Source of the DNA: JAOZTV01 sp965371805
Lineage (GTDB): Bacteria; Acidobacteriota; Aminicenantia; UBA2199
Length of the DNA: 64,000 nucleotides
Direction: 5' to 3'
Assembly (NCBI GenBank): GCA_965371805.1
Contig: CBDUZW010000010.1
Coordinates: 1 to 64,000, forward strand
Both the position numbers and the translations under genes were made by a program. This document shows positions 52,069 through 59,683 of the stretch, one piece after another. A model generated the notes under the pieces. That model was given only the letters and a program-made list of their open reading frames with translations. It was not told the DNA's origin and did not search any database. Each line of letters starts with the position of its first letter. Position 1 is the first letter of the stretch.

Positions 52069-53139
52069 ATGATGTCAGACACTATTAAAGGAACAATCAA
52101 GGATATTTTAATTGATAAAAAAAGTTTGCTTATATCGAAATTACATAGAGTTGAAGAAGAAATTCTGAATCAGTTAGAAAGCTTAAAGGAATTAGACGGA
52201 TTTGACACATTTGATTTGCCAGAAGGACTAGATCAAGGAGTTTCTGCAGGAAAAGATAGTGTTAGCGAGAATTTTATTGATCATATTCATAAATATACAA
52301 AAGAGATATCTTCCTCGGTAAATCAACTTAGTTTGATAAATAATCTTCTTGAGGGGATAAATCACTACTGTCAAAGATCAGCACTTTTTCTTTTACGAGA
52401 TGATAAGTTGGTTGGATGGAAGGGAAAAGGTTATTCAGGTTTTAGTGGATCTATTGAGGATGAAGAGATAAAAAAAGTTTTCTTTTCTTTGTCAGCAAAT
52501 ACAATTTTTAAGAGTGTCTTAAACTCTAAAGAGAGTTATCTTGGTGCTCCAAATTCTCAACCAGATGATCATCTCATTTATAGCCGATTTGGAGGCGACT
52601 TACCTGAAAATATTTTCATCCTTCCTTTTTTTGTAAAAGGTAAACCGCAAGCTGTTATTTATGCAGATGTTTTTTCAGGAGAAACAATTAAAAGGAAAGA
52701 GATTGAGATTTTATCAACTGTTGGTGAGATGAGTCTTGATCTACTTCCATTGAAACAGAAAATTTTGGCAAAAGTTAAAACACAGGAATTTCTAGAGGAT
52801 CCTCATGCACAAACTAAAGCTGAAATAACTGATTCTGTCAAGGAAGAGACTCAACCGGAAGAAAGTCCTGAAATCCCATTTCAGTCTATTAAAATGAATG
52901 ATCCGGCAAGAAAAGCAAGAGTAATTATAAATGATATTATTATGTATAATCCAGATGTAGTTAAAGAAGGTCTGGAAAACAAGAATCTTGGAGTGGTACT
53001 TAAAGACACTTTAGAACAGGCTAAAGAAGAGTTTCAAAGAAAATATAAAGATATATCTGTTTTTGAACAACAATTAGTAGAAATCCTGGCAAAAGGGGAC
53101 AGGAGTGCTTTAGATGGTTATAAATTTGAACAGATATGA
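52069..53139 (+). CDS. GAF-like signalling protein
   Basis: 356 residues, no membrane segment. Residues 1-70 are helical and coiled, and residues 80-230 resemble a GAF-type fold (NLLEGINHYCQRSALFLLRDDKLVGWKGKGYSG, IFILPFFVKGKPQAVIYADV). The C-terminal 80 residues (DPARKARVIINDIIMYNPDVVKEGLENKNLG) match a tail I associate with GAF proteins of Acidobacteria-like and deltaproteobacterial genomes, of unknown function. AGGAGG precedes two tandem ATGs; the first is used. It overlaps the transglycosylase by four bases (ATGA). Confidence 0.6.
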   Translation: MMSDTIKGTIKDILIDKKSLLISKLHRVEEEILNQLESLKELDGFDTFDLPEGLDQGVSAGKDSVSENFIDHIHKYTKEISSSVNQLSLINNLLEGINHYCQRSALFLLRDDKLVGWKGKGYSGFSGSIEDEEIKKVFFSLSANTIFKSVLNSKESYLGAPNSQPDDHLIYSRFGGDLPENIFILPFFVKGKPQAVIYADVFSGETIKRKEIEILSTVGEMSLDLLPLKQKILAKVKTQEFLEDPHAQTKAEITDSVKEETQPEESPEIPFQSIKMNDPARKARVIINDIIMYNPDVVKEGLENKNLGVVLKDTLEQAKEEFQRKYKDISVFEQQLVEILAKGDRSALDGYKFEQI

Positions 53140-55217
53140 AGAATGATAGAATAAAAAGTTATCTTCTAAATGTTTTAATTTTATTTATTTTTTCCATTTT
53201 ATGTGCTGCGGCTGTCTACAAATTTGCAGATAAAAAAAAAATTGAAATCCCTAAAAATGAAACTGTAAAAAAAGTAGTTATAAAAGAATCTTTCATTACA
53301 AGAAAGGATTTTGAATATTTTTTAAATTGGAAATTAGACATAAATGAAGCTATTGATATCAAGAATTTATCATTTATTGCTATTGAAGAGCTTTATAATA
53401 CCAACAAACTTCTAGTAAACATACTTTATTTAAAAAAGATCAAATATATATTAAATTCAAAAGCCAATGATAAAGCCGTTTCTTCAATAGATGTACAGAC
53501 TTTATTGAATAAAATTATTACAAAGGATAAGTACCTTCAGTTATCAAGAGATTATATTCTGTTAAAATTAAAATTTGAACAAAAAAAGTATAACCCTTTT
53601 ATCTCAGACTATGAAAACAATACTGAACAGGAATTAAAGAAAAAGTTAAAATTGGAGTATATCGGCTCTTTGTTAAGTGTAAATGATAATAAGAAAGCAA
53701 TAGATATCTTTAAAGAGTGGTATTTAGATGCACCAATAAGGATTTCAAAATTGGAATCTCTATTAACAAAAAAGAATTTAAAGTTACTTTTTAATGATTT
53801 TTCAGTAGAGGATTGGCTTAAAAGCTTTGTGATTTTTGTAAATGAGGATAGACAAGGAAATCTATACAAATTGTCAGGGTATGTTAGGTCAAACCAAATT
53901 GCTGATTTATTTCTTGCTGAATATAATTATGTTAAAAAGAAATATTCAAGAGCCAAAAATCTTCTAAAAAGGGTTAAAGAGAAGACATTGCTGGGATTTA
54001 AAAAGAGGATCCTCTTTAAAATTATGCTGAGGGGAGAACGATATGATCTTCTCTTAGCACAGGCACAAGAGTTTAATGTATTTCCAGAAGCACATAAAGG
54101 ATTTCTGCTAAATTCTGCAAAATTATCAATGAAAGACAGACCGGATTTATCAAAGCTTTTGTTTGAAAGATACCTAACTTTATGTAAAAAAGAACCGATT
54201 AAAAATATGTCAAAAATTGAAACTTCAGAGTATTGGAGTGCGTTGTGGAGACTTACCTGGCTTTATTATGTAGATAAAGATATGGCTAAGGTAAAACTAT
54301 TATTAAAAGAGTCTCTCGGCTCGAAAATTCTATCCTACAGAATTTCTTCCGAATTTTGGCTTGCAGAACTTGAGAAAAGGAAATCGACCATTATTGATAA
54401 ATTTCCTTATTCATATTACTATATAGCTTATTTCAGTAAAAAAAATGACGGGAGGATTAAGCCATCTCCTGATTCTTTCCTGGATCTTTTTCCAAAAAGA
54501 AAGACAAAGATTTTTGAAAAAACTTTAAAAAATATAAAATTATTATTAAAATATGGACTGGTTAAAGAATGTGTGAATTATATTGATGGCGGAATAAAAA
54601 ATAGTCCCTTCAATATAACTGAACGAAATTTTCTAAAGTTTATTCCTCTAATTTTATCGATAAAACAGAGTAAATATGGTCAAGTTATCTGGCGTTACAG
54701 AAAGAGCTTTGAGAATTATAGATCGATACAATTGCCCAAATATCTCAAAGAGATTGTAGCTCCTTTACTATATAGTGAGCTTATTCACAAATACAGCAAT
54801 AATAAAAAGATTGATCCTTATCTAATTATGGCTTTAATAAAGCAGGAAAGCTCTTTTAATGTTTCAGCAGTTTCTCCATCTAAAGCTTATGGATTAATGC
54901 AGTTATTATTAAAAACAGCCAACTTAATGGCAAAAAAATATAATAGAAAGGTCTATAGGGCAAATCTTTTCAGTCCAGAAATAAATATAAAATTTGGTGT
55001 CGAATATCTAAAAGAACTCATTGACAAATATAATGGAAATATTTATTATGCATTGGCTGCTTATAATGCTGGTGATCACAGAGTGGACAACTGGTTGTCG
55101 AAAATTGGAAATGTTACTGATGAGGCGTTTATAGAGATGATTCCTTTTACTGAAACAAGAAATTATGTTAAATTAGTTATTCGAAATTATTACTATTATA
55201 AATTCTATTATTTATAA
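53136..55217 (+). CDS. Membrane-anchored lytic transglycosylase (Slt-like)
   Basis: 693 residues. An N-terminal membrane anchor (about 9-27) is followed by a long helical superhelix region (about 35-540), as in soluble lytic transglycosylase 70, and a C-terminal SLT domain (about 545-690). The catalytic Glu is in LIMALIKQESSFN; AVSPSKAYGLMQLLLKTA, NIKFGVEYLKEL and YALAAYNAG follow in order. It cleaves peptidoglycan glycan strands with 1,6-anhydro product formation. It starts on the end of the GAF-like gene and converges on the MBL gene, overlapping its end by six bases. Confidence 0.9.
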   Translation: MKNDRIKSYLLNVLILFIFSILCAAAVYKFADKKKIEIPKNETVKKVVIKESFITRKDFEYFLNWKLDINEAIDIKNLSFIAIEELYNTNKLLVNILYLKKIKYILNSKANDKAVSSIDVQTLLNKIITKDKYLQLSRDYILLKLKFEQKKYNPFISDYENNTEQELKKKLKLEYIGSLLSVNDNKKAIDIFKEWYLDAPIRISKLESLLTKKNLKLLFNDFSVEDWLKSFVIFVNEDRQGNLYKLSGYVRSNQIADLFLAEYNYVKKKYSRAKNLLKRVKEKTLLGFKKRILFKIMLRGERYDLLLAQAQEFNVFPEAHKGFLLNSAKLSMKDRPDLSKLLFERYLTLCKKEPIKNMSKIETSEYWSALWRLTWLYYVDKDMAKVKLLLKESLGSKILSYRISSEFWLAELEKRKSTIIDKFPYSYYYIAYFSKKNDGRIKPSPDSFLDLFPKRKTKIFEKTLKNIKLLLKYGLVKECVNYIDGGIKNSPFNITERNFLKFIPLILSIKQSKYGQVIWRYRKSFENYRSIQLPKYLKEIVAPLLYSELIHKYSNNKKIDPYLIMALIKQESSFNVSAVSPSKAYGLMQLLLKTANLMAKKYNRKVYRANLFSPEINIKFGVEYLKELIDKYNGNIYYALAAYNAGDHRVDNWLSKIGNVTDEAFIEMIPFTETRNYVKLVIRNYYYYKFYYL

Positions 55218-56093
55218 AACAAACTCCTTATTAATAGTCTCCACCATTGCTTCTAGATTTATGCTAAATGCTTCTTCAGGTCCTCTAACAGTTGGATTCG
55301 GAAATAGTTCAATTAGAAGGTTTTCAGCAATCATTGTGGTGTTTTTACCTGAATTTAATTCTTTTATAATACTGTCTTTTAATTTTTCTGAGACTTCAAT
55401 TGCATTCTGCAGGTGATTGTTTACTTTGTTTTGGCCTTTAATATATCTATTATGAGGAAATGCGAGTATGTCTGCATTTAGTTTTAATAAATTTTTAATT
55501 GATGTTATGTAGTTATTATAGCTGGAGAGGAAAAGAGGTTTTATTGATCCGTTTTTCTCCAACACACCTGATGAGTCTCCAGGGAAAAGTATTCTTTCCG
55601 GCTGAAGCAAATATGAAACTGAGCATTGAGTGTGTCCCTTTGATTCAATTACAGTCAAACTGTGATCTTTATCTATCTGAATATTCTGGTTATTCTCCAA
55701 GGCAGTTAAGTTTCTTAAGGAATCACATGTTAGATTCTTGTTTGAAGGTTTCTCAATCATATTAAATTCCTGATTAAGTTTATTAATAAAAGATATAACT
55801 TTGGGTTTATTAAGTAATTCTATAGTTTTCTTAGAACCATAAATATCAAAATCATAAATGTTTTGAAGGTAGGAACATGCTCCAGTATGATCATAATGAG
55901 AGTGGGTAAGTAAAACTACATCAATGCTTTTTGTGTCAAGTATTTTTTTTATTCTTTTTAGGAAAATCTCAGACCGTGCACTTATCCCACAATCTACTAA
56001 ATAGTTTTTGTCTCCCTTTAGTATGTATAAAGGGAACATATTGTCGTTGAGAGCAATAACCGATTCAGTTATATAATCTATTTCGCGTATCAT
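55212..56093 (-). CDS. MBL-fold metallo-hydrolase
   Basis: 293 residues. Motifs: VVLLTHSHYDHTGA (HxHxDH), ESKGHTQCSVSYL (second His), LFPGDSSG (bridging Asp), FPHNRYIKG (last His). This is a complete two-metal site of the glyoxalase-II/lactonase-like group; substrate unknown. I start at ATG 56093; an ATG at 56111 lies in the loop of the enolase terminator and would translate through the hairpin. No clear ribosome-binding site. It lies downstream of eno, after that terminator. Confidence 0.8.
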   Translation of the reverse strand: MIREIDYITESVIALNDNMFPLYILKGDKNYLVDCGISARSEIFLKRIKKILDTKSIDVVLLTHSHYDHTGACSYLQNIYDFDIYGSKKTIELLNKPKVISFINKLNQEFNMIEKPSNKNLTCDSLRNLTALENNQNIQIDKDHSLTVIESKGHTQCSVSYLLQPERILFPGDSSGVLEKNGSIKPLFLSSYNNYITSIKNLLKLNADILAFPHNRYIKGQNKVNNHLQNAIEVSEKLKDSIIKELNSGKNTTMIAENLLIELFPNPTVRGPEEAFSINLEAMVETINKEFVL

Positions 56094-56096
56094 ATT

Positions 56097-56125
56097 AAAA
56101 AGGGGCAGCATGGTCCCTGCCCCTT
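56097..56125 (-). terminator. Rho-independent terminator of eno
   Basis: On the minus strand AAGGGGCAG (56125-56117), a loop of eight bases, CTGCCCCTT (56108-56100) and a run of T form a textbook 9-bp GC-rich hairpin with T-tail, eight bases after the enolase stop. It is the strongest terminator in the window. Confidence 0.9.
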
Positions 56126-56131
56126 AAGCTT

Positions 56132-57412
56132 TTATAAATTATAAAATGTTTTTATTCCTTTATATACTGCAGTGTTACCTAAACTTTCTTCAATTCTTAA
56201 TAATTGATTGTACTTAGCGGTACGCTCACTTCTTGAGGTAGAGCCAGTTTTAATCTGTCCGGTTGATAAGGCTACAGCAAGATCTGCAATAAAAGTATCT
56301 TCGGTTTCACCAGATCTATGGGAAACAACTGCTGTAAATCCGTGTTTTTGAGCAAGTTTGATTGTCTCAATTGTCTCTGTAACTGTTCCAATCTGGTTCA
56401 GTTTGATAAGAATTGAGTTTGTAATACCCATATCAATTCCCTTTTGTAATCTTTCAATATTTGTTACAAAAAGATCATCGCCGACAAGTTGTATCTTTTT
56501 ACCAAGTTTTTCAGTCATTAATTTCCAGCCATCCCAATCGTCTTCTGCAAGTCCGTCCTCAATAGAAATAATTGGATATTTTTCAACAAGATTTGCATAA
56601 AAATCAACCATTTCAGCAGAAGATAATTTTTCTCCGGTTGATTTTTTGAATACATATTTACCATCTTCATAGAATTCGGATGCAGCGGGATCCATTGCGA
56701 TTTTTATATCACTTCCAGGTTTATAATTTGCTTGTTCTATAGCTTCAACTATAACCTCAAGGGCCTCCTCATTTGATTTGAGGTTTGGAGCAAATCCACC
56801 CTCATCTCCTACAGCGGTACTATATCCTTTTTTTTTCAGAACATCTTTCAAAGTGTGAAATATTTCAGCACTCATTCTAAGTCCTTCTTTAAAAGTTGGT
56901 GCTCCAACAGGCATGATCATAAATTCCTGAAGATCAACACTGTTATCTGCGTGAGAACCACCATTTATGATATTAAACATGGGGACAGGTAATTCAAATG
57001 CACCAATTCCACCTATATATCTATAGAGAGGAAGTTCGCTGTAGGCAGCAGCAGCTCTACATACTGCCATTGAAACTCCCAGCATTGCATTTGCACCAAG
57101 CCTTGATTTTCCACTTGTTCCATCAAGCTTAATGAGGAGTTCATCAATTTGTTTTTGATCCATAACACTCAATCCAATTAATTCATCTGCAATTTCAGTG
57201 TTTATATTCTCAATAGCTTTTAGAACGCCTTTACCTTTATATCTATTCTTGTCTCCATCTCTCAGCTCTAATGCTTCATGTGTCCCTGTTGATGCTCCTG
57301 ATGGTACGGCAGCAACTACAGAAATGCCTGATTCAAGCATAAGTGAGACCTCAATTGTGGGATTTCCTCTTGAATCAAGTATTTCTCTCCCTATAATTTC
57401 TTCAATATACAT
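56132..57412 (-). CDS. eno: Enolase
   Basis: 426 residues, converting 2-phosphoglycerate to phosphoenolpyruvate in glycolysis. Motifs: GREILDSRGNPTIEVSLML at the N-terminus, VPSGASTGTHEALELRD, VGDEGGFAPNL, SIEDGLAEDDWDGWKLMT (metal Asp and Glu) and SHRSGETEDTFIADLAVAL with the final catalytic Lys region. Length is normal. CAGGAG lies eight bases before the ATG. A strong terminator follows. Confidence 0.98.
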   Translation of the reverse strand: MYIEEIIGREILDSRGNPTIEVSLMLESGISVVAAVPSGASTGTHEALELRDGDKNRYKGKGVLKAIENINTEIADELIGLSVMDQKQIDELLIKLDGTSGKSRLGANAMLGVSMAVCRAAAAYSELPLYRYIGGIGAFELPVPMFNIINGGSHADNSVDLQEFMIMPVGAPTFKEGLRMSAEIFHTLKDVLKKKGYSTAVGDEGGFAPNLKSNEEALEVIVEAIEQANYKPGSDIKIAMDPAASEFYEDGKYVFKKSTGEKLSSAEMVDFYANLVEKYPIISIEDGLAEDDWDGWKLMTEKLGKKIQLVGDDLFVTNIERLQKGIDMGITNSILIKLNQIGTVTETIETIKLAQKHGFTAVVSHRSGETEDTFIADLAVALSTGQIKTGSTSRSERTAKYNQLLRIEESLGNTAVYKGIKTFYNL

Positions 57413-57494
57413 ATTTTTCTCCTGTTTTTCTCTTCACTAAAATTGAGCTATTTCTGTGCTCTCAAATACGATAATAACTCAATTCCAGTTTTTG

Positions 57495-57806
57495 TTATGC
57501 CTTAGCAGCTTTTTTTTTAGATGCTGGGGCCTCTTTAGCGGCTTCTTCTTTTTTTATAAGAACCTTGATCTGGTCAAAACCTTTGTCCATACTTTCCTTG
57601 ATCTGTTCATATCCTTTCTGAGCATATTCATTTGCTTTATCATATCCTTCTTTTACATTCACAGATGCTTTATCATAACCATCTTTAATTTGATCTCTTG
57701 TCTCTTTTCCGGCTTGTGGCGCAAAAAGTAATCCCAATCCTGCTCCTATAGCTGCTCCTGTTAAAAAGCCCAACATTAGTCCTATACTACTTCTTTCATC
57801 TGACAT
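57495..57806 (-). CDS. YtxH-like membrane-anchored protein
   Basis: 103 residues. A glycine-rich helix (LMLGFLTGAAIGAGLGLLFAP) followed by QAGKETRDQIKDG is the YtxH pattern, then an amphipathic repeat (GYDKAS..., GYDKAN..., GYEQI...) with period about 11 residues, and an Ala/Lys tail. Such proteins are linked to envelope stress. Its Shine-Dalgarno AGGAGG lies inside the last codons of the gene upstream. Confidence 0.75.
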   Translation of the reverse strand: MSDERSSIGLMLGFLTGAAIGAGLGLLFAPQAGKETRDQIKDGYDKASVNVKEGYDKANEYAQKGYEQIKESMDKGFDQIKVLIKKEEAAKEAPASKKKAAKA

Positions 57807-58172
57807 TTATTTGCCTCCTTTGTATTTTTTTATTAAACTTATTCCAAATTTTATAATTGGAATCATTGAAATCAATCCTGCAGATTTTGCCAGCATACTT
57901 TTATTGATATGTTCAACAGATCTTGAAACGGTATTAACAATTTTTTTTGACGATTCCATAATCTCATCTGCTTTATCAATTTCCATATTTACTTTATCTG
58001 TTGTTGTTTTTAGGTTTTTTGTTAACTCCCTAACTTCACCGGAGGTTTTTTCCAGGTCAGTAAGCAGAAATTTAAGTTGATTTATCATTGGAACAAGTGA
58101 TAAAACCAAAACTAAAAAACCAACAGAAATTATAATCGATACAATAAAAACTATTACCATTGTTGCACTCAT
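57807..58172 (-). CDS. DUF948-type membrane protein
   Basis: 121 residues: one N-terminal membrane helix (VIVFIVSIIISVGFLVLVLSLV), then an amphipathic coiled coil (LLTDLEKTSGEVRELTKNLKTTTDKVNMEIDKADEIMESSKK), the DUF948 layout. It often accompanies YtxH proteins, as here: its stop and the YtxH start are adjacent. A strong promoter lies at 58197-58224. Function unknown; possibly an envelope-stress pair. Confidence 0.7.
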   Translation of the reverse strand: MSATMVIVFIVSIIISVGFLVLVLSLVPMINQLKFLLTDLEKTSGEVRELTKNLKTTTDKVNMEIDKADEIMESSKKIVNTVSRSVEHINKSMLAKSAGLISMIPIIKFGISLIKKYKGGK

Positions 58173-58196
58173 ATTTTTAATTTCTCCTGTATTATA

Positions 58197-58224
58197 ATTA
58201 TAATGTCTAAGAATTATATGTCAA
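58197..58224 (-). promoter_or_regulatory. Promoter of the DUF948-YtxH pair
   Basis: On the minus strand TTGACA (58224-58219) and TATAAT (58202-58197) are both perfect, with a 16-base spacer; a second TATAAT lies at 58196-58191. A CAGGAGAAA ribosome-binding site follows before the ATG. It is among the best promoter matches here. Confidence 0.65.
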
Positions 58225-58450
58225 CAAAAAAAAGAAAAATCTTTTATTTTTATTAACCAGGTGTAAAAAGTTTTTGTTCTCTTTTTAATTAGTTTTCTTT
58301 TTTTTGTAAATAAGATTGATGTGATAAGAGAATCAAAAAATCAAAACTCTTGGTTATTTTATTTTAAACAATAGAGGATTTATATCGTCACATGAACTTT
58401 TATTTTACCTTGATTATAGGTGTGGTTCTTTTAACTTCTGGTTTTTTTAA

Positions 58451-58479
58451 TTGACAAAATATATTATTAATACTATATT
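58451..58479 (+). promoter_or_regulatory. vapBC promoter with overlapping palindromic operator
   Basis: A perfect TTGACA (58451-58456) and TATATT (58474-58479) are separated by 17 bases. The interval 58458-58479 is a palindrome with 10 of 11 pairs matching around ATTAAT, overlapping the -10 box. Antitoxin-toxin complexes typically bind such a site to repress their own operon. Confidence 0.6.
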
Positions 58480-58497
58480 ATCATTGGAGAAAGGATT

Positions 58498-58701
58498 ATG
58501 ACTGATTTACAAATATTTAACAAATTAAATCATTTAGAGGCTTCATTTAAGAATGAAGTAAAAGATTTTATTGATTTTTTATTGCAGAAACAAAAAAAAA
58601 AAAATGATAATAGAAAACCTCAATTTGGTTGTGCAAAGGGAAGATTTAAAATGTCACCGGATTTTGATGAACCTTTGGAAGATTTTAAAGATTATATGTA
58701 A
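58498..58701 (+). CDS. VapB-type antitoxin, DUF2281 family
   Basis: 67 residues. The helical N-terminus (FNKLNHLEASFKNEVKDFIDFLLQK) and the C-terminal CAKGRFKMSPDFDEPLEDFKDYM match the DUF2281 antitoxin type, whose tail blocks the PIN toxin. GGAGAAAGGA precedes the ATG. It lies two bases before the toxin gene, antitoxin first, as usual. Near a transposon, so probably part of the mobile gene pool. Confidence 0.78.
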   Translation: MTDLQIFNKLNHLEASFKNEVKDFIDFLLQKQKKKNDNRKPQFGCAKGRFKMSPDFDEPLEDFKDYM

Positions 58702-58703
58702 TT

Positions 58704-59087
58704 GTGGACTTGCTTTTAGATACACATATCCTTCTATGGTTTTTAAATGGAGACAAACGACTATCTACAGTATCAAAAAAACTTATAAATAATAAAAAGA
58801 ATAATAAATATATCAGTATTGCTTCATTATGGGAAATTTCAATTAAGATTGGACTAAAAAAGCTTGAATTTGATGGAGATACAAAAGAAATTTCTGAACT
58901 CATATACAATAATAATTTTGAAATATTACCAATAACGGTTAACCATACAATCAAATATGAAAAGTTAGATTTTATACACAGAGACCCTTTTGACAGAATT
59001 TTAATTTCTCAGGCAATGGTGGAAGGTCTTATAATAATTACAAAAGATTTGAACATCAAGGAATATAATGTTCAAACAAGGTTTTGA
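58704..59087 (+). CDS. PIN-domain toxin, VapC-like
   Basis: 127-residue ribonuclease of the PIN family. Acidic residues are Asp6 (LLLDTHILLW), Glu44 (SLWEIS), Asp94 and Asp97 (HRDPFDRIL) and Asp115 (ITKDLNI), the metal-binding set. VapC toxins usually cleave initiator tRNA or rRNA. The start is GTG 58704, two bases after the antitoxin stop; this gives the family's usual first residues, M-LLLDTH. Confidence 0.85.
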   Translation: MDLLLDTHILLWFLNGDKRLSTVSKKLINNKKNNKYISIASLWEISIKIGLKKLEFDGDTKEISELIYNNNFEILPITVNHTIKYEKLDFIHRDPFDRILISQAMVEGLIIITKDLNIKEYNVQTRF

Positions 59088-59305
59088 TTAAATTTAAACT
59101 AATGTTGCCGGATTCTGTAAACTTAGAAAAAAGGGAATATTTAGTATTTATTAGATTTTTTTGTATTTTTAGATGATATTAAAAATAAAGAATCAAAAAA
59201 TCAAAACTTCGGGTAGATTTTTGCGGGTAGATTTTTGTTTTTTTTTAATTCATTTATGAAATATCAGATATATCAAAAATGAGTATATTACAGGACAAAA
59301 AAAGC

Positions 59306-59343
59306 CTGAACGTACGATATTTCCCGTTTCGTGAGTTGCCCCC
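59306..59343 (-). repeat. Tn21-like Tn3-family terminal repeat (left, stray copy)
   Basis: Read on the minus strand, it starts GGGGGCAACTCACGAAACGG and ends GTACGTTCAG. It matches 33 of 38 positions to the copy at 63786-63823. The layout GGGG...CGAAACGG...ACG(T/C)TAAG is that of Tn3/Tn21 family ends. It points the same way as the right copy, so the two are direct, not inverted. Confidence 0.65.
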
Positions 59344-59434
59344 TGCATAGGCGATTTTACGATATTTCACCGGGTTTTCTATGTGCGAAAATGCGAATAT
59401 AACCGGGTGCTGTATATGGGTTTCCATTTTTTTC

Positions 59435-59470
59435 CTGAGTTACACTCATTAGATACTGAGTGGAACTCAG
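59435..59470. repeat. Long near-perfect hairpin
   Basis: CTGAGTTACACTCA (59435-59448) and TGAGTGGAACTCAG (59457-59470) pair at 13 of 14 positions around an eight-base loop. No T-run follows on either strand, so it is not a typical terminator. It sits between the stray Tn3 end and the transposon and could be a recombination or transposase site. Confidence 0.5.
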
Positions 59471-59592
59471 ATAATATTTGCAATAAAAAACAATTAGTTT
59501 TATAATTTTATCTATCACCCAAATAGTGGGTTAAACTTTCTAAAATTAATAGGGCTGTGCCCTAAAGGATGATTTATGATCAATCAGTACTT

Positions 59593-59633
59593 GGACCAGC
59601 GGGTCTATTTGAACGGAAAGGTACGGTTTGAAA
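59593..59633 (+). repeat. Left terminal inverted repeat of the Tn3-family element
   Basis: It starts GGACCAGCGGGTCTATTTGA and contains GAACGGAAAGGTACGG. It is the inverse of 63721-63761 with one mismatch in the GGG(T/G)C part. It lies about 50 bases from the tnpA stop, as expected for a Tn3-family end. Confidence 0.75.
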
Positions 59634-59683
59634 AACAAAATTCATTTTAAAACCGTACCTTTTGGAATATTTGTGCAATGATT

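Larger units (their letters stand above)
58173..58497. other. 325-base intergenic region
   Basis: It contains divergent promoters at both edges (58197-58224 minus; 58451-58479 plus) and a 20-base sequence at 58329-58348 that recurs at 59189-59208 beyond the vapBC pair. Otherwise no coding or RNA signal is visible. Confidence 0.5.
58329..59208. repeat. 20-base direct repeats flanking vapBC
   Basis: An identical A-rich 20-mer, beginning AGAATCAAAAAA, occurs at 58329-58348 and 59189-59208, one copy on each side of the vapBC pair; looser similarity (TTTTTTGTA...GATGAT) extends upstream of each. The pair could mark insertion or excision of the module. A-rich composition weakens the case. Confidence 0.35.
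59088..59683. other. 596-base junction between vapBC and the Tn3-family transposon
   Basis: From left to right it holds the second 20-base vapBC-flanking repeat (59189-59208), a 14-base tandem repeat GGGTAGATTTTTG (59211-59237), a 38-base Tn3-type end (59306-59343), a degenerate second copy of its core (59358-59377), a strong hairpin (59435-59470), a small hairpin (59551-59563) and the left terminal repeat of the transposon (59593-59633). No gene was seen. Confidence 0.6.

Noticed and set aside
56093..56111. ATG 56111 as start of the MBL-fold protein
   Set aside because: It lies within the loop of the enolase terminator; the next in-frame ATG at 56093 gives a normal N-terminus.
57437..57483. 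AATTGAG...CTCAATT pair between the YtxH gene and eno
   Set aside because: Seven-base arms around a loop of more than 30 bases without GC content; likely chance in AT-rich DNA.
59435..59470. The 14-bp hairpin as the vapBC terminator
   Set aside because: It is about 350 bases after vapC and no T-run follows on either strand.
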